The position numbers and the translations under genes are program-made. Positions 1 through 8,296 of a stretch of 64,000 nucleotides of DNA are shown piece by piece. The DNA is from Labilithrix sp. (GTDB lineage: Bacteria > Myxococcota_A > Polyangia > Polyangiales > Polyangiaceae), in contig JAHBWC010000035.1 in assembly GCA_019637225.1 (NCBI GenBank), forward strand, positions 1 to 64,000, written 5' to 3'. The number at the start of each line of letters is the position of its first letter. The stretch's first letter is position 1. The notes under the pieces are model-generated. The model ran no database searches, was not told the DNA's origin, and saw nothing but the letters and a program-made list of their open reading frames with translations.

Positions 1-1
1 A

Positions 2-178
2 GCCGCTCACGCCGCTGGAACAGCTCATCAGTTCACGAGTGACGAGGCACGCGCTGCCGGCAAGAAGGGCGGTGTTGCACCGCACGTACGCCGCGGTCGC
101 GGTCCCCGCCAGTCGGCGACCGTTCCCACAGCCGAGCCGGCGAGCCCCGAGTCGTCGAAGGAAGCCAAGTCGGCCTGA
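2..178 (+). CDS. C-terminal fragment of a KGG-motif (stress-type) protein
   Basis: The gene enters from the left edge, so only its last 58 residues are visible; it ends at TGA 176-178. The fragment contains HQFTSDEARAAGKKGG, close to the short KGG repeat of general stress proteins, in which an F-T-x-E-E-A motif precedes A-G-(K/R)-(K/R)-G-G. It is followed by a basic stretch (HVRRGRGPR) and an Ala/Ser/Glu/Lys-rich tail. One KGG unit is visible; others may lie upstream. The molecular role of KGG proteins is poorly known. The family call rests on this one motif, so it is moderate. Confidence 0.5.
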   Translation, partial: AAHAAGTAHQFTSDEARAAGKKGGVAPHVRRGRGPRQSATVPTAEPASPESSKEAKSA

Positions 179-282
179 GCCGTCGAGACTTCCACCGCGA
201 CCGCCTCCGCGTGGACCGGCTCGGGCCTCGCGCGTCGACCAGGCGTTGACCGCCGTCCGAAACGGAGCCATGAGGACGTTCA

Positions 283-618
283 GTGAGCGGACGCCTCCCT
301 CCTGTCGTGGTCCATCATCCGCACGTCGAGGTGCGTGACGATCTGCTCGGCGGTAGCCCCGTCGTGCGTGGGACCCGCGTGCCCGTACGCCGTCTTTGGG
401 CGTGGCACCGGAAGGGCGTGTCCGTCGAGACCTTGGTGAAACGGTACCCGAGTCTCGGGTGGGCCAAGGTGCTCGGCGGATTGGCGTTTGCTTATGATAA
501 CGAGGCGCTCGTCGAGGCGGACCTCGACCGCGAGCGCGCGCTGCTCGAGTCGGAGCCGGAGCGCGTGCCGGGGCGGATGGACCAGACCACCCTGCCGTTC
601 CCGAAGAAGCCTGCGTGA
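283..618 (+). CDS. DUF433 family protein (VapB45-type antitoxin-like)
   Basis: A 111-residue protein with the DUF433 pattern: a GGSPVVRGTRVPV motif (residues about 24-36), then GVSVETLVKRYPSLGWAKVLGGLAFAYDN, a small helix-turn-helix-like fold. DUF433 proteins usually act as the antitoxin partner of a DUF5615 PIN-like toxin encoded immediately downstream. Here no toxin follows: the next 158 bases carry no convincing gene. The start is GTG 283; an ATG at 270 is out of frame. A TTGACC hexamer lies at 245-250 but no good -10 pairs with it. Family assignment is good; function as an antitoxin is inference. Confidence 0.8.
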   Translation: MSGRLPPVVVHHPHVEVRDDLLGGSPVVRGTRVPVRRLWAWHRKGVSVETLVKRYPSLGWAKVLGGLAFAYDNEALVEADLDRERALLESEPERVPGRMDQTTLPFPKKPA

Positions 619-776
619 AGGTCGGCGACGTCGTGACGTGACCGTGGCACCTACATGGCGCCCGGGAGCTGCCGTCCGGCCGCCGACCGCGGCGTGCGCC
701 TGAAATTCCGGGCCGCCGGCGCGAAGACCGACGATCGCGAAAACTTTTCCCGCTGTCGGGCGTCCGATGACCGATC

Positions 777-1325
777 ATGAGAGCGGTCGGGCGCGAGATG
801 AGCGAAGACGGGGAGGATAGGGGAGGCGGCGCACCGTCCGCGGGACGCGAGGCCCGGAGCGCGCTGCTCGCCGACCACGCCCCCGTGCTCGGACGGGTGG
901 CGATGGCGCTCGTCGGCGATCCCGCGCGCGTCGAGCAGGTGCTCGAGCAAGTGGCGCGCGAAGCCGGCGCCGCGGTGGCGCCCGACGGCGTCGCGCCGCT
1001 CGCCTGGCTCCTCGGCCTCGTCCGCGCCGCGAGCGCGACGCAGCTCTCGAAGCTCCCGCTCCGGACGCGGCCCGGCCGTGAGGACGCGGCGCCGACCACC
1101 GAGCGCATGGGCGCGGGCGAGGCGATCGCCGCGCGCGCGGCCCTCGCGACGCTGAAGCCGACCGAGCGCGAGGCGGTCATCCTCAGCCTCGTCGGCGGGC
1201 TCGAGGCGGCCGACGTGGCCGCGGCGTGCGGCGTCGACGTCGGCACGGCCAAGACGCGCATCGCGAGGGGTGTCGAGCAGCTGCTCGAGTCTCGAGCGCC
1301 GGGCGACGACGGAGGTGCACGATGA
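777..1325 (+). CDS. ECF-like sigma factor with degenerate region 2
   Basis: A 182-residue protein. Residues about 125-170 form a clear sigma-4 helix-turn-helix (LKPTEREAVILSLVGG, then a DVAAACGVDVGTAKTRI-type recognition helix). The N-terminal half aligns only loosely with sigma region 2: it keeps the LAWLLGLVRAAS segment (compare aWLf.IARN) but lacks the usual acidic core-binding and -10 motifs. An alternative start is ATG 798. The very large downstream protein begins with a zinc-finger anti-sigma domain, so the pair probably forms a sigma/anti-sigma switch. The weak region 2 leaves open that it is a divergent DNA-binding regulator. Confidence 0.75.
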   Translation: MRAVGREMSEDGEDRGGGAPSAGREARSALLADHAPVLGRVAMALVGDPARVEQVLEQVAREAGAAVAPDGVAPLAWLLGLVRAASATQLSKLPLRTRPGREDAAPTTERMGAGEAIAARAALATLKPTEREAVILSLVGGLEAADVAAACGVDVGTAKTRIARGVEQLLESRAPGDDGGAR

Positions 1326-1374
1326 GCCGAGTGACGTACGCGAGCGGCGGCCGGAACGACCGAAGGAGCGTGTC

Positions 1375-4300
1375 ATGAGCGCCGCTCGCTGCAACGCGTT
1401 CAGCTCCGACGTCGTCGGTCTGCTCGAAGGCACGGCGGACGAGTCGCTCCGCGCCCACGTCGCGACGTGCGATGCCTGTCGCGACGCCGCGCACGGCATC
1501 GAGCAGCTCGCCGCGCGCGTCGCCCGGGCCGGCGACGACTTCACCGTCACTCCGCCGCTCGCCGAGCGCCTCGCTCGGATCGCGGAGGAGGCCGCGCGCG
1601 AGACCGGCCCGCAGACTCCCAGGGCAGCCGCGTCGAGCGACGGCGAGCGCATCAGCGCGACGCGCCTTCGCACCGAGCCGCCGGCGGCCTCGTCGACGAA
1701 GAAGAGCGAGCCGCGGAAGAGCAAGAAGGCGCTCTGGCTCCTGCTCGCCGCCTGCGCGAGCATCGGCGTGAGCGCGATCGTCGGCGTCAAGCTGGCCGAC
1801 CACCAGCGCTCGCCCGGCGTCGCGGCGACGCGCGCGTGGCACGGCAAGGTCGCGAAGGTGGCGCGGAGCGGCGCGGACGCCGCCGGAGAGCCGGGCCTCA
1901 GCGTGGTGACGCCCTCGGGCAAGACGCCGCTCGCCGAGGGCGCCGAGATCAAGGCCGGGATGCACGTCGCGACCGACGGCCGGACGCGTGCGCGGCTCTG
2001 GCTCGACGACGGCACCACGGTCGTCCTCGATCGGGCGACCGAGATCGCCGTCGAGAGCGCGCCGCGCACGATCTCCGTCGTCGACGGCGCCGTGCTCGCG
2101 GACGTCGCGCACGTCGACGGCGCGCCGTGGGCGAAGGTGAAGACGCCGAACGGCGACGTGAAGGTGCTCGGGACCAAGTTCGCCGTGACCGCCCTCGCGG
2201 ATCGCACGAACGTGGAGGTGCTCCGCGGCGAGGTCGAGGTCATCGCCGGCGACGGCAGCCAGAAGGTGAGCGCCGGCCAGGAGGGCGTCGTCGGCAAGGA
2301 CGGCAAGATCGACATCGCGCCCGCCAACGATCTCGCGCAGCGCGCGGCCTTCGGCGAGCAGCTCCTCTCGACGCACAACGAGGACGCCGAGGCGCCCGCG
2401 AGCGGCCTCGGCGAGCTCCGCGCGAAGCGGCCGGGCCGCGCCGACGAGAAGGACCACGCGGTCCGCCTCGAGCGGCACGCGGTCAAGGTGCGCATCGCCG
2501 GCAACGTCGCGCGCACGGAGATCGACGAGACGTTCGGCAACGACACCGACGACGAGCTCGAGGGCATCTACCGCTTCCCGCTCCCGCCGGGCGCGCAGAT
2601 CGAGCGGCTGGCGCTCGAGGTCGACGGGAAGCTCCTCGACGGCGAGTTCATCGACAAGGCCAAGGCCTCGGCGATCTGGCGCGGCGCGATCCAGAACGCG
2701 GCGCCGAAGGCGCCGAAGCCGCGGGAGGAGATCGTCTGGGTCCCCGGACCGTGGCACGATCCGGCGCTCCTCGAGTGGAAGCGCGGCGGTCGCTTCGAGC
2801 TTCGCATCTTCCCGATCCCGAAGCGCGGCTCGCGGCGGGTGGTCATCGCGTACACCGAGACCGTCGCGCCGGTGTCCGGCGTCCGTCGCTACGTCTACCC
2901 GCTGCCGCAGGGCTCTTCGAGCCGGATCGCGATCGACCAGTTCTCGGTCGACGCCCAGGTGCTCGGGCACGCGGCGAGCGTCCCGGTGCGCGTGCGCGGC
3001 TACGAGCTCGACAAGAAGGACGAGGGCGGCGCCGTGCGGCTCACGTCGACGATGACGTCGTTCGCGCCCTCGGGCGACCTCGCCATCGAGTACGGGCTCG
3101 ACGACAAGAAGACCGACGCCACGGTCTGGGCCTACCGTGCCGAGAGCGGCGCGCCGGCCCCGGCGGCGGCGGAGCCCGCGGGCGTGCGGCCGAGCGCGAA
3201 GGCGAGCAAGGACGAAGACCTGGTCGGGACCGATCCGTTCGTCGCGATCGCGCTCCGGCCGAAGCTCCCGAGGTGGTCCGAGAGCAAGCCGCGCGACCAG
3301 GTCATCGTCGTCGATGCCGGTCGCACGATGTACGGCGAGCGCTTCGCGCGCGCCAAGCGCCTCGCGGTCCAGATGACGCAGGAGATGGACCGGCGCGACC
3401 GCGTCACGGTCATCGCGTGCGACGTGAGCTGCAAGGCGCTGCCCGGTGGCTTCGTGGCGCCGGGTGCGCCGAGCGCGCACGACGTCGACGCGTTCCTCGG
3501 CGGAGTGACGCCCGACGGCGCGAGCGATCTCGTCGGCGCGGTGCGCGCCGCGTCGAAGCTCGCCGGCCACGAGGAGGGCCGCGACCTCCGCGTCGCGCTC
3601 CTCAGCGACGGCGTCGCGACGGCAGGCTACCGCTCGGCGGCGCGCGTCTCGGCGGAGATCGCCGACGCCGCGCTCGGCGCGCGCTCGCTCGTCGTCGCCG
3701 TCCCGATCGGCGCCGACGCGGACGTGAACCTGCTCTCGGACATCGCGCGGGGAGGCGGGGGCGTCGTCGTCCCGTACCAGCCGGGTCAGCGGCTCGAGGC
3801 GACCGCCATCGAGGTCCTCAACGCCACCTACGGCACCACCCTCCGCGACGTGGAGGTCATCCTCCCCGAAGGCCTGCGCGATCGCGCGCCGGCGGCGGTC
3901 GCCCCGCTCCGCGCGGGCGCCGAGACGATCGTGACCGCGCGGATGAGCGGCGACTTCGTCAAGGGCGACATCGTCCTGCGCGGCAAGGTCGGCGGCGACG
4001 CGTTCGAGGCGAAGTACCCGATCGAGGTCCGCGCGACGACCGACGCAGGCAACGCGTTCGTGCCGCGCCTCTTCGCGGCGGCTCGCGTCGCCGATCGCGA
4101 GCGCGAGCCCGGCGACGGCGCGCACGCCGAGCTCGTGGCGCTCTCGCGTCGCTTCGCCGTCCCGTCGCGGACGACGTCGCTCCTCGTCCTCGAGAGCGAG
4201 GCGATGTTCAAGGCGTTCGGCATCGAGCGCGCCGCGCACGGCCCGAAGTGGACCGGCGAGGCCCTCGCGCAAGGCGCGCTGGTCGCCTCCAATACGGCGG

Positions 4301-5907
4301 GCGATCCGAGCGCCGCGGCGGGGGCGCTCACGAAGGCGCTCGTCGGCGACGAAGAGGCGAGCACGAGCGGCTTCGGCGAGCTCGCGGAGGCGAAGAAGGA
4401 CAAGGACAGCACGGGGCTCGGCAGCGTCGGCACGCTCGGCCACGGCAAGGGCGGCGGCGGGTCCGCTCCGCGCGACCTCAGTGGCGCGCTGGGCAACGCC
4501 GCGGGCAAGCCCGCCCCGACGGCGGCGCCGGCCCAGCCGGCGAGCCCGCCGCCCCCCGCGAAGGCCGCGCAGCGCGCCGAGCGCTTCGACGACGCGGCGG
4601 AGCCGTTCACCGAGCAGAGCCGCCGGCGTCCGCCGAACGGCTTCGGCGGCCGCTTCATGAAGAAGGTCTTCGTGCGCCGCGCCACGCTCACGGCGGACGC
4701 GTCTCCCGGCGTCGCGGCCGACAAGCTCGCGCAGGCACGCGCCGCCGTCGCGGCCGCGCCCGACGAGCGCGAAAAGCACAAGGACCTCGCGCGAATGCTG
4801 GCTCTCTCCGGGCAGCTCGACGAGCTCGGCGAGACGCTCGAGAAGTGGTCGTCGCGCGATCCGCTCGACGTCGACGTCATCGTCGGTCGGGCCGACGTGG
4901 CCGCTCGCCGAGGCGATCGCGACGCATCGCTTCGCATCCTCGGCGGCGCGCTCGCGGCGAGCGCCCTCACGCCGGCGGACGCGTTCACCGTCGCGCAGGC
5001 GGTCGGGCGCTCGCACGATCGACTCGGCAAGGCCGAAGGCTGCGCCTTCCACGTCGCCGCCGCCGAGCTCCGCTCGACGGATCCCGACGCGCTCGCCCGC
5101 GCGATCTCGTGCGAGCGCGCGCAGGGCAGGCCGGCCTCGGCCGAGCGCTGGTTCGTGGGCCTCAAGGAGACCCAGCGAAGCGCCGTGAACGCGGCGATCG
5201 TCAAGCTCGACGCGCAGCGGAGCGAGGGCACGTTCGGCGACGTCGTCGTCAGCGCGAGCTGGAGCGGCGGGGCGGATCTCGACGTCGCGCTCGTGGACCC
5301 GTCCGGGCGCCGCGCCGGCGCGGTCAGCCGCCTGAAGAACGCGCGCGTCGAGGGCGCGACCTCGCGCGATCGCGAGACCGTCGCGCTCTCGAGCAACGAG
5401 GCGGGCTCCTTCCTCGTCGAGGTCGTTCGCACGAGCGCGTCCGATTCGGCCGCCAGCGCCGTCCCGGTCAGCGGAACGGTCACGCTCAAGGCGTTCGGCC
5501 AGACGCGGTCGATCCCGTTCACGCTGTCCGGCGCTCGCGTCCAGGTCGGACGCGTCGACGTTCGCTGGGAGGCCGAGCTCGTGCCCGTCGACGACGTGCC
5601 GGTCTTCGCGCCGCCTCCGGTGGTCGGCGGCGGGCCGTTCGACCGCGCGGCGGCGGCGAGCGCCCTCGAGCGCGTCGGCGTCCAGCACTGCGCGTCCTCC
5701 GGACAGGTCGGCACCGGGCACGCCACGGTGACGTTCGGTCCGACGGGCCGCGTCTCCGAGGTCGTCATCGACGACGCGAACTTCAGCGGGACGCCCGCGG
5801 GGCGCTGCGTCCAGACCGCGTTCTTCAATGCCTCCGTCCCGTCGTTCACCGGCGGGCCGGTGAGGGTCGGCAAGAGCTTCACCCTCGGCGCGCCGCTCGC
5901 GCGCTGA
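1375..5907 (+). CDS. Giant anti-sigma/FecR/VIT/vWA transmembrane protein
   Basis: A 1510-residue protein starting at ATG 1375, preceded by AAGGAG at good spacing and 49 nt after the sigma-factor stop. Domains in order: a ZAS-type zinc-finger anti-sigma module (C6, H28, C32, C35); one transmembrane segment (about 119-139); a FecR-like domain (about 157-310, with LWLDDGTTVVLD and VLGTKFAV); a VIT domain (about 363-500); a von Willebrand A domain (about 640-800) whose MIDAS reads DAGRT instead of DxSxS; a Gly/Ala/Pro linker; TPR-like helices; a DUF2135-like beta domain near 1288 (SWSGGADLDVALVDPSG); and a C-terminal AgmX/TonB-like module with conserved Cys. The zinc finger would face the cytoplasm and hold the sigma factor; everything after the membrane span would be periplasmic or surface exposed. 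It probably relays an envelope or contact signal. Confidence 0.8.
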   Translation: MSAARCNAFSSDVVGLLEGTADESLRAHVATCDACRDAAHGIEQLAARVARAGDDFTVTPPLAERLARIAEEAARETGPQTPRAAASSDGERISATRLRTEPPAASSTKKSEPRKSKKALWLLLAACASIGVSAIVGVKLADHQRSPGVAATRAWHGKVAKVARSGADAAGEPGLSVVTPSGKTPLAEGAEIKAGMHVATDGRTRARLWLDDGTTVVLDRATEIAVESAPRTISVVDGAVLADVAHVDGAPWAKVKTPNGDVKVLGTKFAVTALADRTNVEVLRGEVEVIAGDGSQKVSAGQEGVVGKDGKIDIAPANDLAQRAAFGEQLLSTHNEDAEAPASGLGELRAKRPGRADEKDHAVRLERHAVKVRIAGNVARTEIDETFGNDTDDELEGIYRFPLPPGAQIERLALEVDGKLLDGEFIDKAKASAIWRGAIQNAAPKAPKPREEIVWVPGPWHDPALLEWKRGGRFELRIFPIPKRGSRRVVIAYTETVAPVSGVRRYVYPLPQGSSSRIAIDQFSVDAQVLGHAASVPVRVRGYELDKKDEGGAVRLTSTMTSFAPSGDLAIEYGLDDKKTDATVWAYRAESGAPAPAAAEPAGVRPSAKASKDEDLVGTDPFVAIALRPKLPRWSESKPRDQVIVVDAGRTMYGERFARAKRLAVQMTQEMDRRDRVTVIACDVSCKALPGGFVAPGAPSAHDVDAFLGGVTPDGASDLVGAVRAASKLAGHEEGRDLRVALLSDGVATAGYRSAARVSAEIADAALGARSLVVAVPIGADADVNLLSDIARGGGGVVVPYQPGQRLEATAIEVLNATYGTTLRDVEVILPEGLRDRAPAAVAPLRAGAETIVTARMSGDFVKGDIVLRGKVGGDAFEAKYPIEVRATTDAGNAFVPRLFAAARVADREREPGDGAHAELVALSRRFAVPSRTTSLLVLESEAMFKAFGIERAAHGPKWTGEALAQGALVASNTAGDPSAAAGALTKALVGDEEASTSGFGELAEAKKDKDSTGLGSVGTLGHGKGGGGSAPRDLSGALGNAAGKPAPTAAPAQPASPPPPAKAAQRAERFDDAAEPFTEQSRRRPPNGFGGRFMKKVFVRRATLTADASPGVAADKLAQARAAVAAAPDEREKHKDLARMLALSGQLDELGETLEKWSSRDPLDVDVIVGRADVAARRGDRDASLRILGGALAASALTPADAFTVAQAVGRSHDRLGKAEGCAFHVAAAELRSTDPDALARAISCERAQGRPASAERWFVGLKETQRSAVNAAIVKLDAQRSEGTFGDVVVSASWSGGADLDVALVDPSGRRAGAVSRLKNARVEGATSRDRETVALSSNEAGSFLVEVVRTSASDSAASAVPVSGTVTLKAFGQTRSIPFTLSGARVQVGRVDVRWEAELVPVDDVPVFAPPPVVGGGPFDRAAAASALERVGVQHCASSGQVGTGHATVTFGPTGRVSEVVIDDANFSGTPAGRCVQTAFFNASVPSFTGGPVRVGKSFTLGAPLAR

Positions 5908-5908
5908 G

Positions 5909-5936
5909 GTTCAGCCGCGCCGTCCGCGCGCTGAAC
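5909..5936. terminator. Bidirectional hairpin between convergent genes
   Basis: Arms GTTCAGC (5909-5915) and GCTGAAC (5930-5936) enclose a GCGC/GCGC inner stem with a one-base bulge and a CGTCC loop, giving about 11 base pairs. It sits between the vWA protein stop (+) and the MarR gene end (-). There is no U-tract. Confidence 0.55.
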
Positions 5937-5942
5937 GAGGCC

Positions 5943-5985
5943 GCGCGTCTGGTCGAGGCCGCGCTGTCAGCGCGTCTGGTCGAGG
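5943..5985. repeat. Duplicated 3' end of the MarR gene
   Basis: The 16-mer GCGCGTCTGGTCGAGG occurs at 5943-5958 and again at 5970-5985. The second copy encodes the last residues of the MarR protein (LDQTR, minus strand); the first lies just beyond that gene's stop. The period is 27 bp. Confidence 0.8.
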
Positions 5986-6395
5986 ACCTTCACGAGCAGC
6001 TCCATCGCGTCGATGACGCGCGCGCGCTCTCCGCGCGGGACGCGATCGAGCAGGGAGGCGAAGGCTGACGTCGCGCCGCTCCCGACGCTCTGGGCCGCAC
6101 GCCGCCCGCGCGGGGTGAGACGGACGTCGGTCTGGCGCCCGTCGTCGGAGCCCTTCTGGCGGGCGATGAGCCCGGCGCGCTCGAGCCCCGAGAGGTTGCG
6201 GCTCGCGGTCGAAGGATCGATGCCGAGCAGCGTCGCGAGCGTCGAGGTGGAGAGGGCGCCGCGCTCGGCGATGAGCTGCAGCGTCTCTGCTTGCTGCGGA
6301 GTCACGTCACCAGCGCGCGCGCGCTCGCGGGCGATGCGGCCGAGACCACGTGCAACGGCGAGGAGGGCGCGTGCGAACCTGTCCTGGTCGGCCAT
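5967..6395 (-). CDS. MarR family transcriptional regulator
   Basis: A 142-residue winged-helix regulator. The MarR core is visible: TPQQAETLQLIAERGALS, then a recognition helix TLATLLGIDPSTASRNLSGL, and a wing with GSDDGRQTDVRLTPRG. MarR proteins act as dimers on short palindromes and are often released by small aromatic or lipophilic ligands. The frame is open further upstream, but ATG 6395 (MADQDRFARAL) is preferred because it gives a normal family length and has AGGGG upstream. A TTGTC-N6-GACAA palindrome lies just upstream and may be its own operator. The neighbouring fatty-acid hydroxylase gene is a possible but unproven target. Confidence 0.85.
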   Translation of the reverse strand: MADQDRFARALLAVARGLGRIARERARAGDVTPQQAETLQLIAERGALSTSTLATLLGIDPSTASRNLSGLERAGLIARQKGSDDGRQTDVRLTPRGRRAAQSVGSGATSAFASLLDRVPRGERARVIDAMELLVKVLDQTR

Positions 6396-6404
6396 GAGGA
6401 GGCC

Positions 6405-6436
6405 CCTGTACTCTACAAGTCTTGCCCTCGCGTCAA
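6405..6436 (-). promoter_or_regulatory. Putative promoter of the MarR gene
   Basis: On the minus strand TTGACG (6436-6431) is followed after 15 nt by TAGAGT, ending about 10 nt upstream of the start codon. The spacing is shorter than the 17 nt seen at other promoters here, so support is modest. Confidence 0.35.
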
Positions 6437-6444
6437 GCCTCGAG

Positions 6445-6460
6445 TTGTCACGATCGACAA
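6445..6460. promoter_or_regulatory. MarR-type operator candidate
   Basis: TTGTC-ACGATC-GACAA is an inverted repeat with 5-bp arms and a 6-nt centre, the size of a MarR box, immediately upstream of the putative -35 of the MarR gene. Autoregulation is inferred from position only. Confidence 0.4.
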
Positions 6461-6760
6461 GAGGCCGATTCTCCCGAAGAACTGAGAGGGCGCGAGGCCT
6501 CGCCGTCGGTCCGCGCGCAACGCTTCGCCGCGCAGCGGCGTTCGCGCGAACGCGATCGGGAGGTGGCGCGCGAAAATTGCGCCCCCGCGTCGGACGCAAG
6601 CGCGAGCGCGTCGCGAAGCGCTTCGACTCCGTCGACTTTTCGCGCCCGGCCCGTGGAAAAGCTCGGGCCGGGCGCTACGCTCGCGCGTAGCTTGCATCGA
6701 AAGACGAGCGTCAGGACCGTGGCCCGGCGCAATCCGTACGAGACTCCTCACGAACCCGGG

Positions 6761-6789
6761 TTGCGTCGCGCGGTTTTGCTCTTTAGTGT
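6761..6789 (+). promoter_or_regulatory. Promoter for the fatty-acid hydroxylase gene
   Basis: TTGCGT (6761-6766), 17-nt spacer, TAGTGT (6784-6789). The implied transcription start near 6796 lies downstream of a possible GTG at 6786, so translation should begin at 6861 or later. Confidence 0.55.
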
Positions 6790-6860
6790 GGGGGGCGCAA
6801 CATGAGTCCTCGCCGGTCGGCCTGGCGCGTGCTAACCCCCGACGCGGAAGCGAAATCCTC

Positions 6861-7547
6861 GTGAACCAGATCGTGCAAGAGACGCAGCCTACGGGCGAGC
6901 GGCGAGCGAAGCGTCCGGAGACCTGCCGGATGTTCGAGAGCGACTTCCTCGAGAAGTTCTCCCGCATTCATCCGATCACGCCATTCGTCGTCTACGTCCC
7001 CGTCATCGGCGTGATGCTGTACCGCACGCTGATGCGGAGCGTGCCGGTGCCCTCGGTCGTGGGCCTCTGCCTCGGCGGGCTCTTCGTCTGGACGCTCACC
7101 GAGTACGTCCTGCACCGCTACGTCTTTCACTGGACGAAGGACACGCCGTGGGGTCGGCGCGTGCACTTCCTCCTCCACGGCGTCCACCACGACTACCCGA
7201 ACGACGGCGACCGCCTCGTGATGCCGCTCCTGACGAGCGCGCCCCTCGCGGTCATCTTCTACTCGCTCTTCTACGTCGCGTTCGGCGGGATGCGCTACGC
7301 CGAGCCCTTCTACGCGGGCTTCACGCTCGGGTACCTCGCCTACGACGGCACCCACTACGCGGTTCACCACTTCAAGCAGACGAGCCGCCTCGGCAAGTTC
7401 TTGCGGCGGCACCACATGCTCCACCACCACGCCGACCACGACGGCGGCTTCGGCGTCTCGTCGCCGATCTGGGACTACGTCTTCGGCACGATGCCGCAGG
7501 TGAAGAAGCTCGGCGCGACGCGCGCGGCGGCGAGCGACAACAGCTAG
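6861..7547 (+). CDS. Fatty acid hydroxylase superfamily protein (FA2H-like)
   Basis: A 228-residue integral membrane di-iron hydroxylase. The histidine clusters of the family are all present in order: HRYVFH, HGVHH, HYAVHH and HHMLHHHADHD. Hydrophobic segments (VVYVPVIGVMLYRT, GLCLGGLFVWTLTEYVL, APLAVIFYSLFYVAF) lie between them. The opening FESDFLEKFSRIHP resembles bacterial and yeast fatty acid 2-hydroxylases (Scs7 without cytochrome b5). It probably 2-hydroxylates acyl chains of sphingolipids or lipid A-type lipids. GTG 6861 is chosen because GGAAG lies about 10 nt upstream and the promoter would exclude 6786; ATG 6930 is an alternative. Nearby MarR control is possible. Confidence 0.85.
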   Translation: MNQIVQETQPTGERRAKRPETCRMFESDFLEKFSRIHPITPFVVYVPVIGVMLYRTLMRSVPVPSVVGLCLGGLFVWTLTEYVLHRYVFHWTKDTPWGRRVHFLLHGVHHDYPNDGDRLVMPLLTSAPLAVIFYSLFYVAFGGMRYAEPFYAGFTLGYLAYDGTHYAVHHFKQTSRLGKFLRRHHMLHHHADHDGGFGVSSPIWDYVFGTMPQVKKLGATRAAASDNS

Positions 7548-7590
7548 CGCGATCTCGTTCGCGCGGTCGCTTACGCCGTCACGAGGCCGT

Positions 7591-7618
7591 CGACCCCGTC
7601 GCGAGCGCGGCGGGGTCG
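7591..7618. terminator. Strong bidirectional hairpin
   Basis: CGACCCCGTCGC (7591-7602), GAGC loop, GCGGCGGGGTCG (7607-7618): a 12-bp stem with one G·T wobble. It lies between the convergent hydroxylase and 58-residue peptide genes. No U-run follows on either strand. Confidence 0.6.
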
Positions 7619-7665
7619 CAGGCGCGTCGGGCGCGCGAACGCAGGGCGGCCCGACGTTCGGCGGC

Positions 7666-7842
7666 TCAGCGTGCGCCCGGCGACGGGCTCGCCATCACGG
7701 GCATCGGAACGCGCGCGACGGAGATCGCCATGACGCGTCCGTTCAGGAGCGCTCCGGCTTGCGCGCCCACGATGAACGCGGCGGCGGTGCCCGCGAGCGC
7801 GAGGGCGACGACGGCAGACTTGGTGGCAACTCGGCTTCGCAT
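7666..7842 (-). CDS. 58-residue signal-anchored peptide of unknown function
   Basis: This short gene encodes MRSRVATKSAVVALALAG, then a hydrophobic stretch TAAAFIVGAQAGALL and a polar tail ending MASPSPGAR. The basic start followed by a 25-residue hydrophobic core indicates a signal peptide or single membrane anchor with the tail outside. The start is well supported: GAAGGAGGT, a near-perfect Shine-Dalgarno sequence, lies 4-5 nt before ATG 7842. Frames reaching further upstream lack such a site. I recognise no family. The unusually strong ribosome site suggests high expression. Confidence 0.7.
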   Translation of the reverse strand: MRSRVATKSAVVALALAGTAAAFIVGAQAGALLNGRVMAISVARVPMPVMASPSPGAR

Positions 7843-8296
7843 TTCGACCTCCTTCAAAAAAGCGACCGAAGCGAAGCGGGCACGAAGCGCACGGGTCGGG
7901 GATCCCCAAAGACCGGAACCGTTGACGCAGCAGTGAGTGTACATGCCGAGCCACTCCGCGGTACCGGAGAATTGCCGCACGCGGATCTTCGGTGGGCGGC
8001 GGAAGATTCCGCGTCGGCCGGTCGCGGTGGCGACACGCGCCCACCCCAAGGCACCTCGGCCGCGCGCGTCGAATGGGCTGTCTTTCCTCCGGAAGTGCTC
8101 GGCGAGCGAGGAAGCGCCGGACGAGCCCTTCGTCCGAACAGGGAAGAGCCGGACGTACGACACCGGCGCACAACGTCGTGCATGACCTTACGACAATGCT
8201 AGGCTACGCTCGCCTCCGTTCGCTTCGGTCCTCGTGCTCGTCGTCGGATCGCTTCCGACCGTCGAAGCTTGTTAGTCTCCTTACCCGGAACATCCG
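7843..8296. other. Intergenic region between divergent peptide and kinase genes
   Basis: These 454 bases hold a GGGGATCCCC palindrome (7898-7907) and a TAGTCT hexamer (8273-8278) 18 nt before the kinase ATG without a clear -35. Open frames here are short and compositionally random; I see no gene. Confidence 0.45.

Larger units (their letters stand above)
6396..6860. other. Intergenic region between divergent MarR and hydroxylase genes
   Basis: These 465 bases hold the MarR promoter and palindrome at the left end and the hydroxylase promoter (6761-6789) at the right end. In between I see nothing that reads as a conserved gene, only arginine/serine-rich shadow frames. Confidence 0.5.

Noticed and set aside
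1183-5721. A 1512-codon open frame opposite the vWA protein gene
   Set aside because: It is Arg/Ala/Glu-rich with no domain, and simply mirrors the high-GC third positions of the real gene.
1467-6068. A 1533-codon same-strand frame across the vWA gene
   Set aside because: Arg-rich translation without motifs; it overlaps a gene with clear domains in another frame.
6291-6485. 64-codon plus-strand frame in the MarR upstream region
   Set aside because: It runs antisense through the MarR start and promoter and shows no conserved pattern.
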